Positions 30,099 through 39,441 of a stretch of DNA of 64,000 nt are shown here, piece by piece. The notes below the pieces were generated by a model. The model was not told the DNA's origin, did not search any database, and was given only the letters and a program-made list of their open reading frames with translations. A program made the position numbers and the translations under genes. The DNA lies in assembly GCA_025352125.1 (NCBI GenBank), contig JANXTZ010000018.1, forward strand, positions 1 to 64,000, given 5' to 3'. Source of the DNA: Deinococcales bacterium. Lineage in GTDB: Bacteria > Deinococcota > Deinococci > Deinococcales > JAAFIG01. Numbering within the stretch: the first letter of the stretch is position 1; the number at the start of each line of letters is the position of its first letter.

Positions 30099-30140
30099 CA
30101 AGTGCAGAATTTTTATCCAAATTGGCGGTGGCTCGAGATT

Positions 30141-32138
30141 TTAAAGCAATGTAATGCGGTGAACGTCGGACACCACCACGCCATCTCGAGAGAGGCTGAG
30201 ACGTGCTGGCACCGGACGCGGGACTTCGTTTGAGCCTGGTTCGCGCACCAACAATTGAATCTCTTCAACAAATTCGACCCCAGGTACGCGTTGCAACAGC
30301 GCATTGACCTCGGAGATGTGCAAATCGCGCCCGAACATCCAACCGTCATGTTGCGGACCGCCAATAAACGGATTCAGATACCTGTAAAGTGCTTTTTCGG
30401 CGTTGCCGCGCACCTCAATGGCGATGGCGGGATCGCTGGCGCGTTCGGTCAGGCGCAATTTGGCGTTGACACTGACCCAAGTCAGTTGCGGCGCTCGAAT
30501 CTCGAGACTCGAGCCGAGAACGCGCTTGTCATCCAGATGCGATTTGAGCGCCGAACGCAACTCGGCGGACAGGGTGAAATCGTCAATCGTCATGCGTTCT
30601 TCAACGTTTTCGACCTCTGGCAAGACCACCAAGACCACCTGCCCAGGTTTGGGATCGTTGCGCCCAGCTTGCTCGGACGGCGTGACGCACTTGCTTCGCG
30701 CCACCCCCGCCACCTGCGAAGCCAGATACTCGAAATCGTCTGCCGTGACCGCCCGAGTGCGGGTGCGCAACGATTGCGGCGCACGAAGTTTTGCCTCCTC
30801 GAGACTCTGGGCGTTCGCGCCACCAACGGCGGCGAGACGGTTGATGATCCGCGACACATACGGAATCGAGGATCGCAAGACCGACAACGCGCCCTTTGGA
30901 ACGTTGCCAATCACGCCGCCGCCGTGCTGATACCTCGAGAACCTGAGGCTGGCGTTCTTGCTGGGAATTTTACCGAACAGGTACACGCTGTTGTCCGATT
31001 GCAAGAGCGTTGGTCCGAGCGTGACCGTACCGTCTTGCGCGTCCAGGGTGTAATGCGGATCGCCCTCTTTTGAATCGGCAAAATCGGCAACTTCAGACCA
31101 GAATTCTGAGGTTTCGCCAGGCTCTTGGACAATCAAAAAGTCTTTTGACGGGTCGCGCGACAAAATCGGGGTTCGAGACAGTTGGAATGCTTGCCCTGGT
31201 GTGCCCTCAGACTGCCCCAGTTGCTCTTGGCGCACCGTGACCGCATGTCTGGCGTTGACCGTTCCCCCTCGAGATTCTATGACCATCTGCTCGAGCAGCG
31301 GCGAGACCTTGTACGTGCCACTGCTTGGGGTGGGATTGGTCAGGCGCACCCGCAACCAGTACGCCGTCAAACCCTGAAACGCGCCGCGCTCCATTTTGGA
31401 GAGGTGCAAAATCACATCGCCAGGGGTGTTAAAACCACCCGTCGCATCAAACTCGACCTCGCACGTGACCCACTTGGCAATGTTGCCCTGCCAGACCTGC
31501 CACTCAATCGGTGGGTCTCGCGGGTCAACGCCCGCACCACCCGCGACATCGACCTGCAACGACAATGCCAGCACGTGCATCGAATGGTCTTCCTCGAACG
31601 CAATGTAAAACGCGTCGCCAGGCGTTGGGTCGAGCGAAAACATGACCAACCGATTGCCAGCCAACTCGAGTGAGCGCAAATCGTGCTTCAGCCAAGCCTG
31701 CTCGCCGCCCAGACGCACCGACTGCGTGAGTGCCCCCAAAATTGCAGGCGGACGAATCACCAAGGTTTCCTCGGTGCTGAAAATAATCGCCTCGGAGGTT
31801 TCGGTCCGCACCGTCGCCACCTCCGTCCCCTCGAGCACCGACACCACACCATCCTGCGCCGCCGAGAGGTAAAACGTGACCGGCGCAACCGCCGCCCTTG
31901 GAGGCTCGAGCTTGACGCCAATCAACTCGAGAAACTTGACGTACATTTTGTCCGGCACCTGATTGACGCGGTAAAGAAGCATGTCGGTCATCCAGGCGAA
32001 CAGTTCAATCAGTGCCACGCCAGGGTCAGAAACGTTGTGATCCGTCCATTCGGGCGTGTAACGCGGAATCAGACGCTTGGCTTGATCGACGATTTCCTGA
32101 AATTTTCGGTCATCGAGGTTGGGGGTCGGTAACGGCAT
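30141..32138 (-). CDS. Baseplate J/gp47-like CIS protein
   Basis: LIPRYTPEWTDHNVSDPGVALIELFAWMTDMLLYRVNQVPDKMYVKFLELIGV; putative baseplate assembly protein family. Confidence 0.9.
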   Translation of the reverse strand: MPLPTPNLDDRKFQEIVDQAKRLIPRYTPEWTDHNVSDPGVALIELFAWMTDMLLYRVNQVPDKMYVKFLELIGVKLEPPRAAVAPVTFYLSAAQDGVVSVLEGTEVATVRTETSEAIIFSTEETLVIRPPAILGALTQSVRLGGEQAWLKHDLRSLELAGNRLVMFSLDPTPGDAFYIAFEEDHSMHVLALSLQVDVAGGAGVDPRDPPIEWQVWQGNIAKWVTCEVEFDATGGFNTPGDVILHLSKMERGAFQGLTAYWLRVRLTNPTPSSGTYKVSPLLEQMVIESRGGTVNARHAVTVRQEQLGQSEGTPGQAFQLSRTPILSRDPSKDFLIVQEPGETSEFWSEVADFADSKEGDPHYTLDAQDGTVTLGPTLLQSDNSVYLFGKIPSKNASLRFSRYQHGGGVIGNVPKGALSVLRSSIPYVSRIINRLAAVGGANAQSLEEAKLRAPQSLRTRTRAVTADDFEYLASQVAGVARSKCVTPSEQAGRNDPKPGQVVLVVLPEVENVEERMTIDDFTLSAELRSALKSHLDDKRVLGSSLEIRAPQLTWVSVNAKLRLTERASDPAIAIEVRGNAEKALYRYLNPFIGGPQHDGWMFGRDLHISEVNALLQRVPGVEFVEEIQLLVREPGSNEVPRPVPARLSLSRDGVVVSDVHRITLL

Positions 32139-32325
32139 TGGAATAATAGTTTAACGTCAAACAGATGAGGGAAGTTGAAAATCGAAAGGAACAGTAAAAC
32201 GAACGCCTACAAAACCAGTAAGGCATCTCGAGCATTGATTTTTTGGTTTTGGCGGTGTTGGTCGAGAGTTTGCCGCTCGAGGCATTGAAAAAACCACAAT
32301 TTAGAATCTGCGCTATACTTTTTCC

Positions 32326-32889
32326 ATGAGCCGTCAAGCCCCAGAACGCAGCGTCTCGAGCTTCGAGCATTTTCTCGAAATTGAAGAGCACAGCCCCGCT
32401 CGACACGAATTTGTTTATGGCAACTTATTCATCAAGGCTGGCGGTACAGACAGGCACGACCATGTAGGCGGTGGCTTGTACGCACGGTTGTTCCTAGAAT
32501 CTTCAAAACAAAACTATCGGGTGTACAAAAGCGACCTTCTGATTCGCACACCAGAAGACATTGGATACTACCCAGATGTTTTCGTGCTGCAAGACTCGAG
32601 TTTTGACAGCCCCCGCGTCAAACGTTGCCCAAACATCGTGATTGAAGTCTTATCGCCCAGCACCTAAAGCATAGACCGAGGCGAGAAACTGCGAAATTAC
32701 CGCAGCATCCCAAGTCTCGAGCAGTACGTGCTTTTAAGCCAAAACGAACCCCTTGCCGAAGTCTATTCAAAACACAACGGCACTTGGCATCACGAGATTT
32801 TACAGAATGATGCGGTGCTGGAATTCTCAAGCATCGGGTTGCCGTTGGCGGTGTTATATGAGAATTTACCACCCGAGATTGGGAATTAG
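32326..32889 (+). pseudogene. Uma2 family endonuclease disrupted by an in-frame TAA
   Basis: ORF ends LSPST*(taa) and the same frame continues SIDRGEKLRNYRSIPSLEQYVLLSQNEPLAEVYSKHNGTWHHEILQ...ENLPPEIGN*. Confidence 0.85.
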
Positions 32890-32941
32890 AACATTTGAAT
32901 CTTGAAACTATTTTGACTCAAGTCGCGTAGAGTAGAACTAT

Positions 32942-33298
32942 ATGAAAGCTTTTGTCATAATTGTTCTGAGCATTCTTGTTGGGTTAGTAGCAACTGCCAC
33001 AAACCAATTTTTGATAGCTGGGATTGCTGGACTGTTTGCATTTTGGGGAGCATATTTGCAATATTTCGAGTTAAAACCATTTGAGTTTCGCTTCACTGAA
33101 GCAGACTGGAAAGAAACAGAGGATGCTTATTTCCACCTTGATATCCCACGGCACAATAAATTAAACCCAACAATTAAAGTTTTCGTTGGCAGCGCCTCAA
33201 ACGTTCAAGAAGCTGATTGTGAAATCCAAAAAATAGAAAACGACATATTTCGTGTTGAAGCAAGACCAGCATTTTCGGGCAAGGTTGTCATCAGGTAA
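32942..33298 (+). CDS. Hypothetical small membrane protein
   Basis: 118 aa ORF with N-terminal TM segments. Confidence 0.45.
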   Translation: MKAFVIIVLSILVGLVATATNQFLIAGIAGLFAFWGAYLQYFELKPFEFRFTEADWKETEDAYFHLDIPRHNKLNPTIKVFVGSASNVQEADCEIQKIENDIFRVEARPAFSGKVVIR

Positions 33299-33414
33299 TT
33301 TTGTTTCTTGAGTGCCAATACTCGAGAATTGCTTTCGGTGTCTTTAAATTTGCTGGCATGGTCACAATCCTTTTGGTCTGCAATGATATAATTCTCTAAC
33401 AGAAGTATATCGAG

Positions 33415-33741
33415 GTGCGTATGCAAACACAAATCTTGTACCCACATATTGAAACTCGAGCTGACGGTTCTGCCGTGATTGTGCCTTCTGGTTTTAAGGT
33501 GCGAATGCTGGTGCAAGCATATTTGACTGTCGGTTTGAACGCGGCAGCCTTGCATGACATGTACCCAGATTTGACGATGGGACAGATTCATTCGGCATTG
33601 GCGTATTACTGGGATCATCAAATGACGGTGGATGCTCAGATTGCCGCCGCGAATGCCCACAGCGAGAATTTTATGCGGCAAAATCCAAGCACTTTAACTC
33701 GAGCCAAACTCGAGAAACGGGCACGGCTTCAAGTTATTTGA
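33415..33741 (+). CDS. DUF433 domain protein (putative antitoxin)
   Basis: VPSGFKVRMLVQAYLTVGLNAAALHDMYPDLTMGQIHSALAYYWDH. Confidence 0.75.
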   Translation: MRMQTQILYPHIETRADGSAVIVPSGFKVRMLVQAYLTVGLNAAALHDMYPDLTMGQIHSALAYYWDHQMTVDAQIAAANAHSENFMRQNPSTLTRAKLEKRARLQVI

Positions 33742-34066
33742 GTGGCAAATACTCGAGCCGATTTTGCAATTCTTCAAACGTGCAACACTGCGCGATCAAC
33801 TCGAGTTCTTCGATAATCTGACCGTAAGACAAGGTTTGTTGTTTGCTGTAAACAATGCCTGTAAACGTTTGTTGGTCATGCAAACGTTCGCTGGCAATCA
33901 CAAAAAAGTCTTGATCTTGGGTGTACAAAATGCATCTCAGTTCAAATGCCCGATCCAGCAAATCCGAATCGGGCATTTCATGGTTTTGATCCTCTTGGAC
34001 GGTAACGACTTTGATTCCTCGAGCACGAAGTCCTTTACTGATGGCTTCGGGAATGTGGACATCCAT
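33734..34066 (-). CDS. DUF5615 PIN-like protein (putative toxin)
   Basis: MDVHIPEAISKGLRARGIKVVTVQED...DSDLLDRAFELRCILYTQDQDF. Confidence 0.8.
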   Translation of the reverse strand: MDVHIPEAISKGLRARGIKVVTVQEDQNHEMPDSDLLDRAFELRCILYTQDQDFFVIASERLHDQQTFTGIVYSKQQTLSYGQIIEELELIAQCCTFEELQNRLEYLPLK

Positions 34067-34193
34067 ATAAAACGCGATTCGTTCAGGGATTCAGTTGGTT
34101 TCCTTGTTCGCTTGCTCGAGTATCAAAAAGTCACCCCAGTGCGTGGATTTTTAAGCGCACCAGGGTGTGGATATCTTCAGATTTTACAACGCA

Positions 34194-37154
34194 CTACCCG
34201 CACTTTGAATACCCGCAACTTTGGCATTTCAAACATCCCTCTTCCCGCACCAAGTTCGGACTCGAGCAACTCGGGCATTTCTCGCCTTTCATTTCCACCG
34301 CCTGCGAAAGCTTAAACAGTGGCGTGTCGCTCGAGTGTTCTGGTGCTGCGCCTTCCAGAATCGGGTAGAGGAGTGGTTGCTCGGCTGGTTTCACGCCGCC
34401 TGTGCTGCTGGTACTCTCGAGCGCCACCGCGATCAGGTCGGCTTTGCTTGCGACCAGTCGCCCGTTGTAACTGCCGTACAACCCACCGTTGATGCCGCGC
34501 AAGGTTTTCTGAATCGCTTCGGCTGGCACGCCGTATTGCAGCGCAATGCTGACCACGCGCCCCAACGCTTCAGAATCCGCGTTGGCTTCGTCGCCTGCGC
34601 GTCCAGAAACCACCACGACTTCCATCGGTTTGCCCTCGAGCGTGTTGGTGGTAATCAAGAATGTGCGCTTACTTCCCGCGCCCAAGTCGGTCAGTTTCAC
34701 CATGTCGGTCACACCCGTCAAACGCGTTGGTCGCTCGAGGATCGGTTTGCCCGGTTGAAATTTGGGCGAGGCTTGCCAGGTGTGGTTGTCGCCCGATTCG
34801 GTCAGTTCTGGCGCAATCTCGAGTTTGGGTATTTCCTCTTTTTTCTCGTCTTTGCTGACGCTTAAAACCTGGAATTGACGGCTGCCGTCGCGGTAGACCG
34901 TAATGCCCTTGCAACCTGTTTTGTACGCCTCGAGATACGCCGCCTCAATCTCTTCGACGGTGGCGCTGTTGGGCAGGTTGATGGTTTTGCTTAAGCTGTT
35001 GGCGGCATAACCTTCGCGGTCAAAGGCTTTTTGCACCGTGCCCTGCATCCGCACATGGTCGAGCGGCGCGATGTCGTGGGCGCAAACGAACACGTCTTGC
35101 ACGACTTGCGGTACAAAATCCAGTCCGACGCAAGAGCCGTGATTGCCGCCCAGCGCTTCGGTGACTTTTTCCCAGTCCCAACGTCCGTCCCTGGCATATT
35201 GCGGGTGCGCTGGAAATTGCTCGAGCAATTCCTGAAAGAGCGGCGCGATCAGGGCTTTGTAATCGCTGCCGATCTTGCGCCAAATAAATGGTGAAAACAC
35301 GGGTTCGATGCCGCTCGAGACACCCATCAGCATACTGGTCGTGCCCGTTGGTGCAACCGTCAAAACCGCAACGTTGCGGCGCGGCGCATGAGGGATTTTT
35401 TCCTGGTAACGCTCGAACACTGGGTAGACCCCACGCTCGAGTCCCAAGTTTTCGGATTCGCGCACGGCTTCCTCGCGCATGGTGCTCATGATCTGGTCGA
35501 TCATGTCGCGCCCGTCCTGGCGGTCGTAACGCAAGCCCATCAAAATCAGTGCGTCTGCCAAGCCCATCACGCCCAGACCAAGGCGGCGCAAGTCCTGGCT
35601 TGCCACGCGGTTGTCTGGAAGCGCGAATTTGTTGACCTCGAGCACGTCGTCGAGGAAGCGGGTGCAGTCGCGCACGTCGGAACGGAATTTTTTGAAGTTG
35701 AACGTACCTTTTTCGACGTAGGCGGCGAGGTTGATCGCCCCCAAATCGCACGGCTCGCCCACAGTCAATGGAATCTCGCCGCAAGGATTTGTGCTTTTGA
35801 TCTGGTACCGTTCACCAAGGTTTTTGAGCGCACTGAATTCATTGATGCGGTCATTGAAAATCAAACCTGGTTCGCCCGTGCTCCAGGCATGGGTGGCAAT
35901 TTCACGCCACAACCAACGGGCGGGAACGCCACTAGCGTACAATGGCACACCTTTCGCGCCGTCCAGCACTCGAGTCTCGAGCGTTGGAATCTTGCCCGCG
36001 TATTCTCCTTCAAGTTTCACAATATGGTATTTGGCGCTCACCTCGAGCGGTGAAATATTCCAGAGTCCGTCTTTCTCGAGGGTTTGAATGAAGTGTTCAG
36101 TGGCAAGGATTGAAATGTTGAAGGTGCTGATGTCGCCTTCGCTGCTTTCACGGTCGAGGTCTTTGGCAGTCAAAAAGTCCAGAACGTCGGCGTGGTCGAT
36201 GCTGATGGTTGCCATCCCAGCGCCCCTGCGCGTACCTCCCTGACGCACCACACGCAATACTGGCGCGTAACAGTAACGCAGGGTGTTGACTGGTCCCGAA
36301 GTTTCTGCACCCAGATTCGCCCACTCGAGAAAGTTATCAAAAATCTCGAACAAAAACGAGACAGGTCCGCTCGAGCTTCCGCCCGAACCCTTGATCTCTG
36401 CGCCCTCGGCTCGCAAGCCCGTCAAATCAATCCGTGGTTCGAGGTTCATCTTGGCTTGTTCGGCAACGATGCGGGCTGCGTCGATAATGCCGCCCATGTC
36501 GTCGTGAATAATTTCGACACCTTCGGGCAGTTCTGGCACAATCGTCACGCCGTATTGACGCGCCAGGCTCGAGAGTGCGGGACCGACGACGCCGTAAATG
36601 GCTTTGGTCCAGTTGCGCACGGTGGTGGGTTGTTTTGCGCCGTCGGGTTGGGTCGGCGGGCGCATCAAGCCCTTGATAAAATCTTCGACGTCAAGGTGGC
36701 TGGCGCTCATGTACGCCCAGCCGCGCACGCCTGCGTCACGGCGACTGCTGGCGGCTCGAGGTGGGTACACGTCCAGGTTCACGCCGTTGCCACCGCCGAC
36801 TTTGGTGACCAGTGCCAGTTTTTTGGCGACCTCCATCACGCCCTCAAAACTCGAGGGATCGTGGTCGGTTGCGCCCTGCACGAAGCAATTTAAGACGTTG
36901 CCGTGTTGTGTGCCAGCCCCCGCCAGCACACGTCCGCCTGGGCAGAAACGCTTGCTTGCCATCAGGTCGTAAAATTGTGTACCCCATTTGGTGCGCAGTT
37001 CGCTCGATTTTTCGCCGCCCGCAACCCAGTCGGCAACGCGGCGGAACATGCCGAACACGTCTTTGTCCGACTCGAACATGTACTGGCGTTTTGCCATCGA
37101 TTGCGCGTGGGCGTCGAAGTGGTAGGCGGTTTGTGGTTCGAGCGATAGTGTCAT
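34194..37154 (-). CDS. nrdJ: Adenosylcobalamin-dependent ribonucleoside-diphosphate reductase
   Basis: CPGGRVLAGAG...GGGNGVNLDVYPPRA...NPCGEIPL...C-terminal CPSCSSPNLVREEGCLKCQSCGYSKCG; start at MTLSLEPQ inside ORF 34194..37367. Confidence 0.93.
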   Translation of the reverse strand: MTLSLEPQTAYHFDAHAQSMAKRQYMFESDKDVFGMFRRVADWVAGGEKSSELRTKWGTQFYDLMASKRFCPGGRVLAGAGTQHGNVLNCFVQGATDHDPSSFEGVMEVAKKLALVTKVGGGNGVNLDVYPPRAASSRRDAGVRGWAYMSASHLDVEDFIKGLMRPPTQPDGAKQPTTVRNWTKAIYGVVGPALSSLARQYGVTIVPELPEGVEIIHDDMGGIIDAARIVAEQAKMNLEPRIDLTGLRAEGAEIKGSGGSSSGPVSFLFEIFDNFLEWANLGAETSGPVNTLRYCYAPVLRVVRQGGTRRGAGMATISIDHADVLDFLTAKDLDRESSEGDISTFNISILATEHFIQTLEKDGLWNISPLEVSAKYHIVKLEGEYAGKIPTLETRVLDGAKGVPLYASGVPARWLWREIATHAWSTGEPGLIFNDRINEFSALKNLGERYQIKSTNPCGEIPLTVGEPCDLGAINLAAYVEKGTFNFKKFRSDVRDCTRFLDDVLEVNKFALPDNRVASQDLRRLGLGVMGLADALILMGLRYDRQDGRDMIDQIMSTMREEAVRESENLGLERGVYPVFERYQEKIPHAPRRNVAVLTVAPTGTTSMLMGVSSGIEPVFSPFIWRKIGSDYKALIAPLFQELLEQFPAHPQYARDGRWDWEKVTEALGGNHGSCVGLDFVPQVVQDVFVCAHDIAPLDHVRMQGTVQKAFDREGYAANSLSKTINLPNSATVEEIEAAYLEAYKTGCKGITVYRDGSRQFQVLSVSKDEKKEEIPKLEIAPELTESGDNHTWQASPKFQPGKPILERPTRLTGVTDMVKLTDLGAGSKRTFLITTNTLEGKPMEVVVVSGRAGDEANADSEALGRVVSIALQYGVPAEAIQKTLRGINGGLYGSYNGRLVASKADLIAVALESTSSTGGVKPAEQPLLYPILEGAAPEHSSDTPLFKLSQAVEMKGEKCPSCSSPNLVREEGCLKCQSCGYSKCG

Positions 37155-37221
37155 GGTTCTCCCCTTGTGGTTGATCGCGCCGATCACGGCGTTTGAATGT
37201 GTCTTTGACTTTGCACAACAA

Positions 37222-37245
37222 TAAAAAAGCACCGTCGAACGGCGC
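37222..37245 (-). terminator. Rho-independent terminator/attenuator in the nrdJ leader
   Basis: Minus strand GCGCCGT-TCG-ACGGTGC followed by TTTTTT. Confidence 0.7.
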
Positions 37246-37258
37246 GGGTCGTGTGAAA

Positions 37259-37360
37259 TTATCTTGTGAAGCCCGAGTTGGTGTTGTTGAGCCTGCTTTG
37301 AGCGGTGTTGATCGGTTTCTCGAGCATCGTGATCTCCGCGAGACGACCCTGGAATGCCAT
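37259..37360 (-). CDS. Candidate 33-aa leader ORF upstream of nrdJ
   Basis: ATG..TAA reads MAFQGRLAEITMLEKPINTAQSRLNNTNSGFTR, directly between a sigma70-like promoter and a terminator hairpin. Confidence 0.35.
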   Translation of the reverse strand: MAFQGRLAEITMLEKPINTAQSRLNNTNSGFTR

Positions 37361-37399
37361 GTGGCATATGACCATATCTAGTGCGTCCGCATAAAAATA

Positions 37400-37427
37400 A
37401 TACTACCTATTGGGTGTTGCCTGTCAA
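37400..37427 (-). promoter_or_regulatory. Sigma70-like promoter upstream of the nrdJ leader
   Basis: Minus strand TTGACA (37427-37422), 16-nt spacer, TAGTAT (37405-37400). Confidence 0.6.
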
Positions 37428-37662
37428 GTGCGGGTGGTGTTTCGTCTGGAACGTAACACTTGAGGCTCGGGTGTCAAAAACCCGATGCCAGACACCAAAC
37501 TCGTGGATTAAATCACAAAAAACTTGTGGGGCACGTTACCCTCAAGGTTTTCATGCACATCATTTTGCAACATGGCTCTTGTCGCTCGAGACCAACAACC
37601 CAGTTGCACTTGTCGCATATCTTGAGAGACAGGTTTTGAAGGTCAAACAATTTAGGGAAAAT

Positions 37663-38709
37663 CTACTGACTCAACCATGCGCTCAACAGCTTCAAAGCCG
37701 CACTCAAGTCATCTTTGTGCACGGTCTCCTGAACGGTGTGCACATAACGGCTTGGCAAGGACAATGTGATGCTTGCCACGCCCGAGCGACTGCGCTGAAT
37801 CGCGCCCGCGTCCGTGCCGCCGAGGGGCAGAACCTCGAGTTGGTATTTTATTTTTTTCTTGTCGGCAAGATCGGCAAATTCCTCGACCAGCCAGTGCGTT
37901 GCGACCATGCTCGAGTCAAAGACTTTGATGCCCACACCGTCGCCCGTCACGGTCACGGATTCCTCGTTGCCAACGCCTGGAATGTCCACGGCAAGTGTGG
38001 TGTCCAAGCCTATGCCAATGTCAGGTTCGATGCCGTGTGCCGCAACCACCGCGCCGCGCAAACCAATTTCTTCCTGGACGCTGAAAACCGCATAAATATC
38101 GTCCTTGTGTTGTTTGCCCTGCAAGGCTTTCAGCGTCTCGAGCAGCACAAACACCCAGATTCGGTCATCGAGGCATTTGCCCGCAACATACGCGCCGACC
38201 TCACGGAAGGTTTGGGTCAAGCCCACCGGATCACCAATGCGGACTTTTTCTTTGACTTCATCGGCGCTCAAACCCGTGTCCACAAAAAATTGTTTGATCT
38301 CAGGATTTTTGGCGCGTTCCTCAATGCTCGAGATGTGCACCGGACGCCCCGCAGGTTGCAAAATCCCTGGCAGATCGCCGTCTTTGCTGCACACCACAAC
38401 CTGACGGGCGAACAGGTTGCGGGCGTCAAAACCACCGAGCTGTTGCACCCGCAAGAAACCCTTGTCGTCAATAAATTTCACCATGAAACCAATCTCGTCC
38501 ATGTGCGCCGAGAGCATGACCTTGCGCACGACAGCGTTTTTCTTGGGTTTGACCGTGGCACGTTTCAGGGCGATCAGATTGCCGAGTGCATCCTCACGGA
38601 TTTCGTCCACAAGCCCTTTTAACTCGAGCCTCACGATCTCGCGCACGCGCTCTTCGCGCCCAGGAACGCCAGTCACCTCACTCAAGACTTTCAACAATGC
38701 AATGTTCAT
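37663..38709 (-). CDS. M42 family metallopeptidase
   Basis: LSEVTGVPGREERVREIV...MLSAHMDEIGFMVKFID...VFSVQEEIGLRGA...PLGGTDAGAIQRSRSGV. Confidence 0.92.
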   Translation of the reverse strand: MNIALLKVLSEVTGVPGREERVREIVRLELKGLVDEIREDALGNLIALKRATVKPKKNAVVRKVMLSAHMDEIGFMVKFIDDKGFLRVQQLGGFDARNLFARQVVVCSKDGDLPGILQPAGRPVHISSIEERAKNPEIKQFFVDTGLSADEVKEKVRIGDPVGLTQTFREVGAYVAGKCLDDRIWVFVLLETLKALQGKQHKDDIYAVFSVQEEIGLRGAVVAAHGIEPDIGIGLDTTLAVDIPGVGNEESVTVTGDGVGIKVFDSSMVATHWLVEEFADLADKKKIKYQLEVLPLGGTDAGAIQRSRSGVASITLSLPSRYVHTVQETVHKDDLSAALKLLSAWLSQ

Positions 38710-38771
38710 TGCCACCATGATACTGCGAACTTGTCCACCAAATTTCGGGTATCACGACAATCTTGTGACAG

Positions 38772-39416
38772 TTGCCCTCGAGTACAGTTTTGACCTTGCA
38801 CAGCGTTAAGATACTTCATACCAACTGGGAGGTGTGGGCTTTGAGTAAAACGCGATTGGAAGCTTTCAGCGACGGGGTCATTGCGATCATTATTACGATC
38901 ATGGTGCTCGAGTTGAAAATGCCGCACGGTGAAGACTTTGAAGCACTCAAGCCCTTAATTCCAGTGTTCTTGAGTTATGCCATGAGTTTTATTTTTGTTG
39001 GCATTTACTGGAACAACCACCATCACACCATGCAGGCTGTGGAAAAAGTCAACGGTAAAATCTTATGGGCGAACCTGCACCTGCTGTTTTGGCTGTCGTT
39101 GATTCCGTTTGCCACGAATTGGTTGGGCGAAACTGGATTTGCCTCTCGTCCGGTTGCCGTCTACGGTGTGGTGATGCTGATGTGTGCCATCGCATACACC
39201 ATTTTGGTGCTGGCGTTGATCGATCTTCACGGTAGCGATTCAAAACTTGCTCGAGCCATTGGCAGTGACGCCAAAGGCAAAATCTCGTTGCTGTTTTACA
39301 TCATTGCGATTCCGACGGCATTTTACAACAATTGGATTGCGCTTGCTTTGTACCTCTCGGTTTCGGTCATCTGGTTTTTACCGGACCGCCGCATCGAAAA
39401 TGTGCTGAAAAATTGA
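38772..39416 (+). CDS. TMEM175/DUF1211 family potassium-channel-like membrane protein (start probably ~38840)
   Basis: Hallmark RLEAFSDGVIAIIITIMVLELK. Confidence 0.88.
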   Translation: MPSSTVLTLHSVKILHTNWEVWALSKTRLEAFSDGVIAIIITIMVLELKMPHGEDFEALKPLIPVFLSYAMSFIFVGIYWNNHHHTMQAVEKVNGKILWANLHLLFWLSLIPFATNWLGETGFASRPVAVYGVVMLMCAIAYTILVLALIDLHGSDSKLARAIGSDAKGKISLLFYIIAIPTAFYNNWIALALYLSVSVIWFLPDRRIENVLKN

Positions 39417-39441
39417 GTTTTGAAAGGATCGAGTTCAAACT

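Noticed and set aside
30431-30442. ggcgggatcgct match to the inner 36-bp element inside baseplate J
   Set aside because: Only ~12 nt matches, within a normal coding context, and no palindromic partner; likely coincidence.
37160-37400. Cobalamin riboswitch upstream of nrdJ
   Set aside because: I could not find the B12-box-like core (GCCACTG) by eye; only a terminator and sORF are supportable, so riboswitch is left as a test rather than a call.
37381-38622. 413-aa plus-strand ORF opposite the M42 peptidase
   Set aside because: Entirely antisense to a strongly recognisable peptidase; no plausible domain of its own.
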